A stretch of 64,000 nucleotides of DNA from Plasmopara viticola (Eukaryota > Oomycota > Peronosporomycetes > Peronosporales > Peronosporaceae): contig MBPM02000063.1 in the NCBI GenBank assembly GCA_001695595.3, forward strand, positions 186,001 through 250,000. The letters are read 5' to 3'. The position numbers and the translations under genes are program-made. The notes below the pieces were generated by a model. It searched no databases and was not told where the DNA came from. It saw only the letters and a program-made list of their open reading frames with translations. How positions within the stretch are numbered: the stretch's first letter is position 1; the number at the start of each line of letters is the position of its first letter. This document shows positions 52,021 to 63,061 of the stretch, one piece after another.

Positions 52021-52761
52021 CGACCTTTAAAAGTAAGGCCCGAAAGGCGCTGGAGATAATCTGTCTTACGATGGAGGAATCGCAGCTGCCGCTGGTATTC
52101 TCTACCAAGGTTGCGTATGATGCATGTTCAAGATTGGAGGGACACTTCAAGAAGAGGAGCCTGGCTAACAAGCTCTTCCTTCGTCGCAGGTTCTTCACGA
52201 CGATGACGGAGGATGTCCACGGTGTGCTAGAGCATATCAACAAGCTCAAGACGTTGGCTAAGCAGCTTGACGCAGTGGGCGCTCCAGTCAGTGAGAACGA
52301 CTTGGTGATGATGCTTCTTGCAAGCCTTAGCAAGTCATACCAATTTCTTATCACGGCGTTGGAGTCTAGAGCCGTCTCACTCAAGTGGTATCTGGTGACG
52401 TCGCGGCTTTTGCATAAGGATATGAAGCGCAAAGAACAATGCGGCAGCACTGAAGGCAGCGCGCCAGGCCAAGTTCAAGCGTTTATGACAAGGGATAACG
52501 GACGGCGCAAGGGACGGCAACCTCCTGTTAAAACAAGCGCATGTCATTACTGTGGTGAGCACGGACATTGGATCGCCGAGTGCTTAGTGCGCATCCGATA
52601 GAACGCGGAGCGGCATAAACCGCAACGAGCTCACGTAGCACAGAGTAAAGAAGACTTTGGTAACTACCTTCTTTCGGTTGGCGGCAGCGTAGGAGCCGTC
52701 AGGACAAGCAACGTGTGGCTAGTCGACAAAGGTGCGACGCAACACATGACCTTCTCAAATG
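52021..52761 (+). pseudogene. Gag continuation and protease start of A-9
   Basis: The frame 52071-52601 has CSRLEGHFKKRSLANKLFL, VSENDLVMMLLASLSKSYQF, ESRAVSLKWYLVTSRLL and knuckle CHYCGEHGHWIAECLVRIR, then TAG. VWLVDKGATQHMTFSN follows with DSG changed to DKG. It is nearly the same protein as A-6 Gag, including the unusual ENDLVMMLLAS and SLKWYLV. Confidence 0.87.
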
Positions 52762-53019
52762 TGTTAAATGAGCGGAAGGAGACGAAGGAAAGATGCGAAG
52801 AGTCTGCGCGGAGGAGGACCGGAGCGTAGACACTTGAGCAGAAGAAAAAATATGTGGAAGTGATCGGTTTATTGGGGCTTACACTTCTACTTCTCGTAAC
52901 CACTCATTCTACATAACGTAATTACCTTAAACCGTAAAAAGTAAAAACTATGTTGAACCGCGGTTCGGATTGGACCGGGTTGGGTTGTGTACGTTACCTG
53001 TTACCCATTACTCTCAATA
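52762..53019 (-). repeat. 3' LTR of B-6 (type III)
   Basis: A 258-bp LTR from TATTGAGAGTAATGGG at 53019 to ATTTAACA at 52762. It retains the AT-rich block missing from its 5' partner. Confidence 0.9.
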
Positions 53020-53033
53020 CGGCCCTCAATGCG

Positions 53034-53733
53034 AACACGCATGTATGCCAAGCTCTTCCATCAAGTCTTTATGGCGCGGTCCTGGTAGCCCCTTCGTCAT
53101 GATGTCCGCCAGCATGATCGCAGTCTCGCAGTACTCCAACTTCACTTCACCGCGCTTGACTTCTGTGATACTTGACGTCGATGTGCTTGGCCCGACTATA
53201 ATTTATCGGATTCTCCGTCATCTTGATACACGGCTGGTTGTCTTCCATACTTTTAGCTCGGGCTCCGACTTGTCCATCGCTGCAGCCAGAACTTCGCAGA
53301 GTAGACGATGCGCCGATTTGCCTTCTTGAATCGCGAGACTTAGCGCGATGTACTCCGCTTCGCTCGTAGACAGTGACACACTTGACTGCTTCTTGCTTTT
53401 CCAGCTTACAGGAGCACCCATCAGCATAAACACATAATCCGAAGTCGACTTGCGGTCAGCATGATTTCCAGCCCAGTCCGCGTCGGAATATCCACGAAAG
53501 TCCAACTTGTTGCCAGGCTTGAAGCAAAGACCGTGCGACTTGGTTTCTTGCAGATAGCGTAAAATGCGCTTAACTGCAATCCAATGCTCGGCTTCAAGGG
53601 TTCTCAATGAAGCGCGAGACGTAGCCAACAGCGAAATCAATGTCTGGACGTGAAGCGGTCGCCAAGTGCATGAGCGCACCCACTGCTTCACGAAATGAAT
53701 CATTAACTTTGGATGTTGCGTTGCTCGAAACAA
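53034..53733 (-). pseudogene. RNase H of B-6
   Basis: 53218-53733 has [46 protein letters not shown] and IQEGKSAHRLL, then slips before EDNQ (KVWKTTSRVSR). The HIDIKYHH and YCETAIMLADIMTKGLPGPRH-type tail lies in other frames to the left. Confidence 0.83.
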
Positions 53734-53776
53734 GTCGGAAATTGATGTCCGTTGGACTTATCACAGCCTTACACTC

Positions 53777-54417
53777 CTATACACTAAAACGCTCGAGGAT
53801 GTCATCCACGTAACGTCGCTGACACAGAGTCAAACTGCCGTCAGCGTTGTCAGCCAGCTCGATGCCCAAAACAAACGCACACTTGCCGCTGTCCATCATC
53901 TCAAAGCGCGTCTTCAAGCCCCTTTTGGTCTGCGCGATAAGTTCACTTGAGCTGCCGGTAATTAGCACATCATCGACGTACACCAGCGAAAATACACACT
54001 TGCCGTCTGTAACTTTGATGTAGAGGCATGGGTCGAATTGGGACACTTGGAAACCGATCGAGCATACAAACTCGTCGAACGTCTCGTTCCATGCGCGCGA
54101 AAATTGTTTCAGGCCGTAAATCGCCTTCATCAACTTCAAACATTTGTGGTCACCGATGAGTTCCATTCCTTCGGGCACCACAATCTACACGACTTCTTCG
54201 TAACGCCGTACAGGAACGCCGTCAACACATCAAGTTGATCCAGAGGCCACCCAAAGTACTTGGTCAAGCTGATCACCATTCGCAATGTCACATACTTGAC
54301 AACGGGTGATAATGTTTCCGTGAAATCGATGCCGAAGATTTGCTTGTACCCTTTAGCCACGAGACGCGCCTTGTACTTCTCGATCGATTCGGCGGCCTTG
54401 TGCTTGACCTTATCCAC
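53777..54417 (-). pseudogene. Reverse transcriptase of B-6
   Basis: 54136-54417 has [40 protein letters not shown] and QLDVLTAFLYG. 53777-54181 has YGLKQFSRAWNETF, FDPCLYIKVTDGKC and LVYVDDVLITGSS (intact YVDD, unlike B-3). They are separated by a slip at about 54190. Confidence 0.87.
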
Positions 54418-54555
54418 CCACTTGGTTCCAATGGCTTGCTGTTTGGTAGGCAGTTTAGCTGGTCAAGACACACCACGAAGGTGCAACGAGTCCAGTTCTG
54501 CATGGATCGCCTTGCGCGTGAACTTGGTCAGACCCGCTAACAGCATCTTGAAATG

Positions 54556-55338
54556 TCATTGGCTCTGACAGATTGCCGGCTTCGACCGCGTTTGCACTTG
54601 CTCGCCAAAAGACAGGAGGGGTAGAGTCATCACCCGATGTGGCTTCCTCTTCTTCATCCGCGGGAAAAGGTGATGTCCGCTCGACTGATCTGCGCTTGGC
54701 TCGACGTTCGTTTGACCCTTCAGGAGCACTTTCTTCTTCAAGTCCAGCTCCGTGATGCTCTGGTTGGTGCTTGTCGAGTTGCGATCGGATTTCCTCACAC
54801 TTGTACGCTCCTTGCGCTTTCCCGCCAACTTGAAGATCATCGGGTGAGCTGCATCCAGATCACTGATGCTTAGCGAGTCGAGGTCGAAATCATCGTCGTC
54901 ATCTTCATGATCACCACTACTCTTATCCAAGATGCCGGAACTTGATTCGTCGAAGGTGACATCGCGAATCACCACTTGTCCAGCCTCAAAATCAACAAAT
55001 CTATAAGCCTTGGAAACCTCTTCGTAACCCACGAAGACTCCTGCACGAGCCTTGGGGTCCCACTTGAGCCGCTTTTCTTTTGGAGTGAGAACGTATGTCC
55101 GGCACCCAAAAACACGCATATGTTTGACGCTTGGCTTGAACTCGTGCTCGATCTCAAAAGGAGTCTTGTCGTTGATCTTGGGCGACGGAAGGCGATTCTT
55201 GATGTAGATGGCCACCATAGAAGCTTCGCCCCCAAAACACTTGTCCAAATTGGCATGGTTCAATATGCTGCGGCCGATTGTGACGATGGTCCGGTTGGTG
55301 CGCTCTGCTGTGCCGTTGGATTGATGTGCGTATGGCAC
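54556..55338 (-). pseudogene. Integrase C-terminal half and linker of B-6
   Basis: The 260-residue frame opens MPYAHQSNGTAERTNRTIV with the catalytic Glu. It has IKNRLPSPKINDKTPFE, VFGCRTYVLTPKEKRLKWDP, ARAGVFVGYEEVSKAYRF and the acidic DDDDDFDLDSLSISDLD linker. It slips in GHHLFPRMKKRK before RT. Confidence 0.86.
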
Positions 55339-55387
55339 CGTGAATTGCTGCTCGATACCTTCATCTTCGCAGAAAACTTGGAGCGAG

Positions 55388-55915
55388 CTAGTTGCAAACT
55401 CGCGGGGTCCGTCGTGTCGTACAAACTTGACCTTCTTGTGTCTGCACCATCAAGATGTACTTTTTGACACAGTCCTCACTCTCAGACTTGGCACGCAGGC
55501 AGTTCATGCACCCGCTAGCTTCATCCACGATTAGCAAGAAATACTTGCTCCCGCCGAGAGAATTTATTTTTATGGGCCCACAGATATCGAAGTGGAGCAG
55601 CTTAAAGGTGTCATAGTTGCGCTTGTCCCGGTTGCTTGGAAATGATTTTTGAAGCACCCTTTCTTGCTGACACCCTCGGCATGCACTTGGTCCACTTGTC
55701 TTTATAGGCACGTTTGCATCCTTGATCATTTTGGTGGTCACCATCTTGCGAAGCACGTCGACTGGAGCATGGCCCATCCGTGCGTGCAAGTCGGCACCAC
55801 TGTTTCCACGTGTAGTCGCATTTACCGAGCGCTGTGCCGTGCGAAGCCAATACAGTCCATCCACGAGATCTGCTGTGGCCACCACTTGTTGCGAGAATTT
55901 CCGCGCAATGTGCAT
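55388..55915 (-). pseudogene. Integrase N-terminal half of B-6
   Basis: It has [17 protein letters not shown] and [16 protein letters not shown] (zinc region), and [17 protein letters not shown] (first Asp). A gap in GCMKG (GCMNCLRAK) and a short deletion at VQTQEGQVC take the second Asp motif out of frame. Close to B-3. Confidence 0.85.
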
Positions 55916-56466
55916 GTGTGCGCCATCAAAACAACTTTAAACTTGCCACTCTTGTTGATCTGCGGCACAGACAGCAAATTCTTGTTCATCATCAACATGT
56001 ATAGCGCGTTTTTGATCTCGATATCGCGTTCTTCACCGTCGGACAGAACCACTCGTTCAATGATGGTGCCAACGCCTTTGATTTCGGCCTTGTTACCGTC
56101 AGCCACCGATAGCTCGCCTTTGTCTTGTTCATTCAGCACGACGAACTTGGCCTTATTGTTGCAGGTATGGTGCGCAGCACCGCTGTTGGTCGCCCACATC
56201 CCTGGCATATTCTTGCCTGTTGAAAGTCCACATTCTAGCGATACATCAAACGCGACACGGTCGTACTCGTAGTCCTCGTTGGGTCGATAGTAGATGTTGT
56301 TGGCTCCGCGTTCACGAGCTTGGCCGCCGCGTCGAGCACCTCGATTGTCATCCTTTTGCTTGGTCCAGCATCGCTCCACGGAATGCCCCAATTTCCCACA
56401 ATACGTGCATTGGCGAGACTCACGCTCAGCACTTAACGCCTTAGCCGCATCTTCGGTCTTGATCAC
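55822..56466 (-). pseudogene. Zinc knuckle and protease of B-6
   Basis: Knuckle [14 protein letters not shown] is intact. The protease reads [12 protein letters not shown], with Asp to Asn as in B-3. The frame slips at KVVLMAHTC at the same place as B-3, which indicates common descent of the two copies. Confidence 0.87.
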
Positions 56467-56481
56467 CGGAGTCTTTGCGCT

Positions 56482-57073
56482 CTACCGCTTGATATGCTCA
56501 TTTGTTAGCACTTTTACAACGTCTTGCGTGTGCAATTCTGCGTTGCTGATCTCCAAGTTAAGAACAACGTTCTCGTAACTTTTAGGGAGACTTCGCAACA
56601 GCCAGATCGCAACATCTTCATCCTCCATCTTGGCACCAATGCTGCTGAGCTTGGCGCTGATGTTGAGAACTTCGTTGCAATGGTGCATGACGTTGTCGCC
56701 TTCCGCCATCTCCATACTAAAGAGTTGATGCTTCAAGTAGATGCTCCCAGCCTTCTGTGATCCACCGTAGAGCGTCTTGATGCGGTGCCACGCGACCCAC
56801 GCTTCCTCGCAGTCATCAACCACGTGATGGTAGTCGGCCTCCATATGCAGGAGCATTAGTCCGAAAGCGACGTTGCTAGTCTTGACGTACTCGTCCGCAG
56901 CGGGAGCATCGGCGAAGGTCGGAATACCTCTCGATTGACCACGTGCCATACAGACTTGGTCAGGAACACGCCACGCATGTAGCGGTCCACGTGGCAAAGT
57001 TGTCGCCGTTGAATTTTTCGATTGCGATCTTGGCTGAGACATTGTGCGCATAAGACATGGTCGTTGGGCTCAT
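56482..57073 (-). pseudogene. Gag of B-6
   Basis: The helical Gag ([26 protein letters not shown]) is open and ends at the same TAG as in B-3. The N-terminal [11 protein letters not shown] segment is in a different frame, as in B-3. The PBS ATG is intact here (GGTTATGAGCCC). Confidence 0.85.
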
Positions 57074-57077
57074 AACC

Positions 57078-57286
57078 TGTTGACTGAGCTGAAGGTGGCG
57101 AAGGAAAGAAGCGAAGAGTCTGCGCGGAGGAGGATCGGAGCGAAGACACCTAAGCAGGAGAAGGGATATTTGGAAGTGATTGATTTATTGGGGCTTACAC
57201 TTCTACTTCTCGTAACCACTCATTCTACGTTCGGATTGAATTGGGTTCGGGTTGTGTACATTACCTGAAACCCATAACCCTCAATA
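57078..57286 (-). repeat. 5' LTR of B-6 (type III, internally deleted)
   Basis: A 209-bp LTR from TATTGAGGGTTATGGG at 57286 to AGTCAACA at 57078, with the same 51-bp internal deletion as the B-3 5' LTR. Confidence 0.92.
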
Positions 57287-57291
57287 CCAGC

Positions 57292-57855
57292 ATAAATCTT
57301 GACCGCTGTATCCGGGGACATCTCGCCCTACTCACGCAAAAACGCCTTTAGCCATATTGCCTCTTGCGTAGCCTCTGACAATGCCATGTATTAAGCTTCC
57401 GTAGACGATAGTGCCACTGTACGCTGTTTCTTGCTCTTCCAGCTGACACATCCACCGCTTATCATAAAGGCGTAGCCGCTTGTACTCCTTCGCGACATTG
57501 TGTCTCCGGCCCAGTCCGCATCCCAAAATCCTTGCAAATTATCATGTGTCGCTGCTTGAAATTCAATGCTGTGCGTCATTGTGCCTTGAACATACCTGAA
57601 GACTCTTTTTAACGCTTACCAGTGTGTCGGACATGGGTCTGCTGCAAATTGGCTGAGTACTCCCACTGCCGCAGCGAGATCCGGACGCGTGCCGACCATA
57701 AGGTACATTAGGCAACCAACAGCATTTCGATACGGCACACCGGTCATAGTGTCACCGTGTTTGCATCCTCCTTCGCACATGGACTTGGTAAGTCTGAGTC
57801 TTGGATCTTGCGGCGTTCTAACAGGCTTGCTCTTTTTCATATTGAACTCGGTCAA
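57292..57855 (-). pseudogene. RNase H and connection of A-11
   Basis: 57391-57579 has [37 protein letters not shown] followed by a TAA. 57616-57855 has KPVRTPQDPRLRLTKSM, PYRNAVGCLMYLMVGTRPDL and ends at a TAA in THW. The sequence from KIYA to the inversion point of A-4 is nearly identical to A-4. Confidence 0.85.
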
Positions 57856-58483
57856 AAAATCTCGCGCGCGAACTTTCTTTGCCGCATCGTCAAAGTCCCC
57901 ATCCTTAAATCTTGCTCGATTTCAATTCCAAGAAAGAAGTAAAGCTGCCCCAAATCCGTCATCTTAAATCGTTTGCTGAGTGCGTGCTTGGTTTCCTGAA
58001 GAATCCTGCTGGTATTGCAAGCCAAAATTAGATCGTCGACGTAAAGCGCTACGAACATCATGTCATGGCCATCCCGCTTCACATGTACGCAGTGAGCCGA
58101 TTCACACTTCTTGAATTCCAGTCCTAACATAAAGTCGTCAATGGTCTTGTTCCGCATGCGAGGCGATTGCTTTAGCCCGTACAGTGACCGCTATAACTTG
58201 CACACATAGTCCGAATTTGCCGTGTTTGTAAAGCCATCAGGCTGCGCCATGTAGATATCTTCGTGAAGCTGATCGTTAAGAAATGCTGTCTTGACATCCA
58301 TCTGGTGAATCGCGAGTCGGTATTTGGTGCCAGACTAAGCAGTATCCGAAGTGATGTGAACTTGGCCACAGGCGCAAACGTTTCTTCATAGTCGATGCCG
58401 AACTTCTGCGAAAAATCCTTGGCCACCAAACGCGCTTTGTAGCGCTCGACTTCGCCGGCTTGATTCTCCTTGACACGGAACAC
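57852..58483 (-). pseudogene. Reverse transcriptase of A-11
   Basis: 58172-58483 has [40 protein letters not shown], then slips. 57852-58157 has FVALYVDDLILACNTSR (catalytic YVDD intact), MTDLGQLYFFLGIE. KQSPRM-type sequence spans the slip at about 58160. Confidence 0.86.
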
Positions 58484-59647
58484 CCATCGATTGCCGATTG
58501 CCTTGCGTCGTTTTGGAAAAGGTACGAGCGTCCATGTCTTGTTCTATTGCAGCGAATCCATCTCCAAATCGCATGCCATCTTCCATTTAGCTGCGTCGTT
58601 GGATTCCATCGCCGACTCGAAGGTGGTCGCCAACTCTCCCGCTGAATCCACGACGTACGCAGCCTTAAAGTCTTGCGCTGTGGCCGACATTTCTTCAAGT
58701 GATTGATATCGACTTTGTCGTTTGGACCTTGGCACTTCGGTTGATTTTTCGAGCGATTGGGTGCGTTGGTGCCGCTACTGCCAGGCCCAACCTCTTTTCT
58801 CTGCGCAGATTCCTTGACTTCGTAATCCTTCTGGTCATGCTGTGAAGATTCCTGATCAGTCGCTTTATCATCATCTTGCACAACAAATTCATTGTAGCGA
58901 CGGTTGCTCCACCCACTGTCGAAAGTATCTTTCATAAACTTTGCGTCGCGACTAACCAGCACACGTCCACTCTCTATTTCTTCAAAGCGATACGCTTTCT
59001 CATGCTCCGAGTAGCCGAGAAATCGACAGCGTATTGATCGGGCGTCAAACTTGCTGCGCTTTCCTCTCGGATTCGTGACAAAAGCATGGCATCCGAAAAC
59101 CTTCAAATTCGTCAGCATAGGTCTTCTTTTCGTCCAAACTTGGTACGGCGATTTATCCGTAGCAATACATCGCGTTTGGCAACGATTGCGAAGGAAAGCG
59201 GAGGTCATAACAGCCTCACCCAAAACGCCTTTGGCAGTCCAGCGTGCTCAATCATACATCTTGCACATCCCACCAGTGTCCGGTTCATGCGTTCAGCCAC
59301 TCCATTAAGCTGTGGCGTATAAGGTGGCGTGAACTTCTGCTCGATACCACAACGCTTGCAGAACTTGGCCATGTCCCCCGATCTATACTCACCAACATAA
59401 TTGCAGCGAAGTGCTTTGACAACTTTGCCGGTCTGAGTTTCGGCAAATGCAACAAACTTGGCAAATTTGCCGGCAACTTCGGACTTGTTTCGCAGCAAGA
59501 ACACACTTGTAAAGTGCGAGTACTCGTCTGTGAAAGTGACAAAATACCGCTTGCCGCTAAAAGTCGTCGACTGCATAGGTCCACACACATCACTATGAAT
59601 TACTTCCAGCAGTTACTTTGCATGATGAGGCGACTTTGGCATAAAAC
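58484..59647 (-). pseudogene. Integrase and linker of A-11
   Basis: 59205-59588 has CGPMQSTTFSGKRYFVTF, ALRCNYVGEYRSG (second Asp lost), NGVAERMNRTLVGCARCM and the slip KAFWVRLL. 58276-59223 continues MTSAFLRNRC, FGCHAFVTNPRGKRSKFDA and the acidic linker (QDDDKATDQESSQHDQ), then slips at GPGSSGTNAPN, also in A-10. Confidence 0.87.
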
Positions 59648-60262
59648 TCACTCGCGTTTATTTGCCAAGCGCACCACCATCAAACAGTTTAAACAGCCCT
59701 TTGCCCTGCGGACTCCAAGCTTCCATTGCATTCCTTTTGCCTGAGCAAAGCAGCCATCGGTTTCGAACGTGACTGGTCCAACATCCTTTGTGGAACGTCC
59801 AACGTAAAAAAAGATTGCGCGATAGCTTTGGAATATGCCATACTCCACGAAGCATGCCCTTTTTATCGCCGTGGGACGTCTTCATAGACATAACAATGTC
59901 GCCAGTCCCGAACGCTTGAGCAACACCGTCGTCTGCGAGATGTACGTCCACCAGAGAATATCCTTGTAATATCTCATTAACTCTTTCGAAAAAGTCATGT
60001 GCTACGTTGCACCCGAGTCAACCAGCCATACGCAACTCGACTTGGTGGTGCTTGAGTTTCCACCAACCGAGAAGAGAAATCACCAGAGGCGACTTCACCT
60101 TGCGCGATATTTGCACGCTGTGCCGGCCGTTGCCGATCTGCATTCTCACGAATTCTCACGGGGCACTTGGCGATCTAATGCCCGTGTTCTCCACAATAAT
60201 GGCACGCACTGCTGGCCTCAGCAGTCGCTTGGCGTCCCTTACGACTTCCGTTGTCCGACGTA
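59648..60262 (-). pseudogene. Zinc knuckle, protease and deleted pre-integrase of A-11
   Basis: 59658-59951 has DVHLADDGVAQAFGTGDIVM and KKGMLRGVWHIPKLSRNLF, then slips. The integrase zinc region is deleted with the same endpoints as A-10. The knuckle (GHW to C) and protease DSG region lie in 60001-60250 with a one-base loss at the FSSRL site shared with A-10. Confidence 0.84.
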
Positions 60263-60950
60263 AAAAAAAACGCTTGTCCTTGCCCGTGCGTGGCTCCATC
60301 GACGCCGTCACCTCAATCCTTGCAATTCATCTCTTCGTGTAATAGACGCGACGACACAAGTTCCCATGTCAGCGTTCCAGAGCGCGACTCCAGCGCGTGA
60401 TGAAGAACTGGTTCGAAGCACACAAACTTCCAAGAAGCGTGATTACCAGGTCGTCGTCATCAACCGAGGCGCCCACCACGTCAAGCTGCTCAGCCAACGT
60501 CTTAAGCTTGTTGATGTGCTATAGCACACCGTCGCCATCCTCCATCATCGTCGTGAAAAACCTGCGACGAAGGAAGAGCTTGTTCGCCAGCCTCCTCTTC
60601 TCGAAGTGTTTCTCCAATCTTGACCATGCATCATACGAAACCTTGGCAGAGCGAACTAGCGGCAGCTGCGAGTCCTCCATCGCAAGACAGATTATCCCCA
60701 ACGCCTTTCGAGCCTTCCGCTTAAAGGTCGACTGGTCCATCGGGTTACTCAGCTGATCCAGCTTTATCTCCCCGCTCGCAACTTCCCAGAGGTCGCGCTC
60801 CTCCAACACCATTCGCATCTTGAACTTCCACGTATGGAAGTTGTTCCGTCGAACTTTCTAATTCGGCTCGGCGCGGCGTCCATGGTGGCAGCGAAGGCGC
60901 TGTCAGAGGCGGGGTCGAAGAAGGCAGAGTCTGCGGGGCTTGGGCTCATA
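60263..60950 (-). pseudogene. Gag of A-11
   Basis: 60519-60818 has MVLEERDLWEVASGEIKLDQ, NPMDQSTFKRKARKALGI and the helices to MMEDGDGVL, ending at a TAG. The N-terminus MSPSPADSAFFDPASD with MDAAPSRI is at the PBS ATG (60764-60988), with a slip at KFDGTTS. An A-run at 60262 disrupts the C-terminal part. Confidence 0.86.
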
Positions 60951-60953
60951 ACC

Positions 60954-61220
60954 TGATGAAGAAAGGTCACTCGAGCTGAAGATGGCAAAATGCAAAGTGA
61001 ATATATTTATAAGGTCCTTAGTTCGCAACTACATGCTACCTCTAGGCCGATGATTTATCTAAGCCAGTCAGAACGCCTAACCATCCGGGCGCAAACATCT
61101 TCCCATCCCGAAACCGATCTTCTGCCTTTCTTGACCCCGCTCCTCTAAGCGGTCATCACCCGATTGCCGATACCGGTACATACCGATATGTAGTCGCTGG
61201 TCACAGCGTCTTCTACAACA
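60954..61220 (-). repeat. 5' LTR of A-11
   Basis: A 267-bp LTR from TGTTGTAGAAGACGC at 61220 to CTTCATCA at 60954. It has a perfect core promoter: TATAAATA (61011-61004) and TCACTTTGCATTTTGCC (61000-60984). Confidence 0.92.
60984..61011 (-). promoter_or_regulatory. LTR core promoter of A-11
   Basis: On the minus strand a TATAAATATAT box is followed by TCACTTTGCATTTTGCC, identical to the A-7 promoter. It would drive A-11 Gag with a leader of roughly 50 bases. Confidence 0.7.
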
Positions 61221-62251
61221 AATGTAAATCGCTGTCATGGCTGCGTCAGCCTTAAAGCACTTGTCCGACTTGGCGTAATGAAGCATGCTGCGGCCGATCG
61301 TTACGATTGTGCAAATTGCACGTTCCGACGTGCCATTAGTCTGGTGCACATACAGAACTGTAACCTGCTGCTCTAATCCATGATCTTCAGCGATGCCGTC
61401 GCAAATTCACGTGCACTATCGTGTCGGACAAACTTGACTGTGTAGTCGAACTGAGTCTGCACTGCTATGATGTACTTCTTGATACAATTTTCACTTTCGG
61501 ACTTGAAACTCTTCATGCCGCCACTGCCTTCATAAACAATCATCAGCAGGTACTTGCTTTCACCTAGCGAGTGGACTTCCATCGGACCATAAGTGTCAAT
61601 GTGCAGCAACTCAAACGGGTTGTACTGAAGCTTGCTCAGGTTGCTTGGAAGTGGTCTTTGCACCATCTTTCCTTCTTGACAACCACGGCACACGCTTGAT
61701 CCGTTTGGAATTGCTGGCATCTTGGCACCCTTGATTATGCCCTTAGAGACCATCCTTAATAAGACATTCACTGGTGCGTGGCCCATACGCGCATGAAGAT
61801 TTTCGAATCTCAATTGTGAGGCAATATTAACTGATTTTTGTGCTGTACGGAGCCAGTAGAGTCCATACACAAGATACGCAATCACCACCAGTTGCTTAAA
61901 GCCTTTTCGCGAGATTTTCATCTCGGCACCATCAAACAAAACTTGGAATTTCCCGCTTTTTTTGATCTGCGGTATTGAAAGAAGACTCTTGCTCATGCTT
62001 GGGACATAAAGTGCGTTCTTGATTTCAATTTCGCGCTCTTCACCGCTGCAAAGAACCACTTTCTCGATAATAGTCCCGACACCGTTGTTGCCATCTGCGA
62101 CTAACACATCGCCTTCATTGCGCTCGTCCAAAACTTCAAACTTGGACTTGTCATGACAAGTGTGATGCGTCGCCCCACTGTCAATCGCCCACATGCCACA
62201 CATGTTCTTAGTCGTCGAAACTCCACATTCCAACGAAAAAGCAAACGCCAC
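61221..62251 (-). pseudogene. Protease and integrase core of B-7
   Basis: The 292-residue frame 61373-62251 has [12 protein letters not shown] with intact DSG, then [49 protein letters not shown] (first Asp) and [19 protein letters not shown] (second Asp), then a stop. A short in-frame loss is seen at [10 protein letters not shown]. 61221-61372 has HQTNGTSERAICTIV with the Glu, then MTAIYI at the A-11 insertion. Confidence 0.88.
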
Positions 62252-62339
62252 TCGATCATATTCGCCGTTATAGCCTTGCCACTGAGCTTGATTTGCTCTG
62301 CATCCACGGGCATTACCGCCGCGTCGAGCTCCACGATTT

Positions 62340-63057
62340 TCTTCCTTCTGCTTGGTCTAGCACCGCTCTACCGTGTGCCCCAATTTTCCGCAGAATATAC
62401 ACTGACGAAACTCACGCTCGGTACTGAAGTCCTTAATTGCTTCCTCAATTTTCACCGGCGTCATCTGGCTCCCTTGTCTCTTGATATGCTCATTCGTAAG
62501 CACTTTCACGACCGCAATTCCCCACTGCTCATCTTTAAGTTGAGAACGACGTTCTCGTAGCTCTTAGGTAGGCTGTGCAACAAGCAAATCGCCAAGTCCT
62601 CGTCCTCCATCTTAGCGCCGATGCTTCTGAACTTTTCGCTGATGTTGAGGACTTCATTGCAATGATCCATCACATTGCCGCCTTCCGCCATCTCCATGCT
62701 AAACAGCTGTCGTTTCAGAAAAATTCGCCCCATTTACTGCGATCCGCCGTAAAGAGTTTTCAATCGTGCCCATGCGACCCATGCTTCTTCGCAGTCATCC
62801 ACTACGTGATGATAATCCTCACTCATGTGAAGCAACATTAAACCGAACGCGATGTTGCTCAGCTTAACGAACTCTTCCTATGCGCAAGAGTCAGCGAAGG
62901 TGGGGGTGGTTTCCCGGTTGATTACGTGCCACGTCGACTTGGTCAGAAAAATGCCACGCATGTAGCGGCTCCATGTCGCGTAAATGTCCCCATCGAACTT
63001 GTCAATTGAGATCTTGGTAGCGGTATCTTGGACAGAGAACATCGTGCTTGGGCTTAT
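62340..63057 (-). pseudogene. Gag of B-7
   Basis: 62878-63081 has [37 protein letters not shown] and ends at a TAG. 62506-62733 has [18 protein letters not shown] and the helices, then slips at GELRS. The knuckle ([16 protein letters not shown]) is in 62350-62400 and ends with TAG in place of the Trp after it. The PBS ATG is ATA. Confidence 0.84.
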
Positions 63058-63061
63058 AACC

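Larger units (their letters stand above)
47251..52761 (+). mobile_element. Family A element A-9, 5' part
   Basis: The plus strand holds the 5' LTR (47251-47819, containing a solo B LTR), PBS and Gag start (to 47964). After A-10, Gag continues (52016-52761) until B-6. It is a close relative of A-6 and carries the B insertion at the same LTR position. Confidence 0.9.
52762..57286 (-). mobile_element. Family B element B-6 (type III LTRs), recombinant flanks
   Basis: LTRs at 52762-53019 and 57078-57286, with PBS and polypurine region present. The left flank is A-9 gag (CAAATG). The right flank starts CCAGC and is the same A RNase H site that flanks B-3. There is no matching duplication, so the two ends come from different insertions. 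Confidence 0.92.
57287..61220 (-). mobile_element. Family A element A-11
   Basis: The minus strand reads 5' LTR (61220-60954), Gag, PR, IN, RT and RH until cut by B-6 at 57287. The 5' LTR sits in the integrase region of B-7. It shares lesions with A-10 in IN and Gag, and shares the B-6 insertion site with A-4. Confidence 0.92.
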
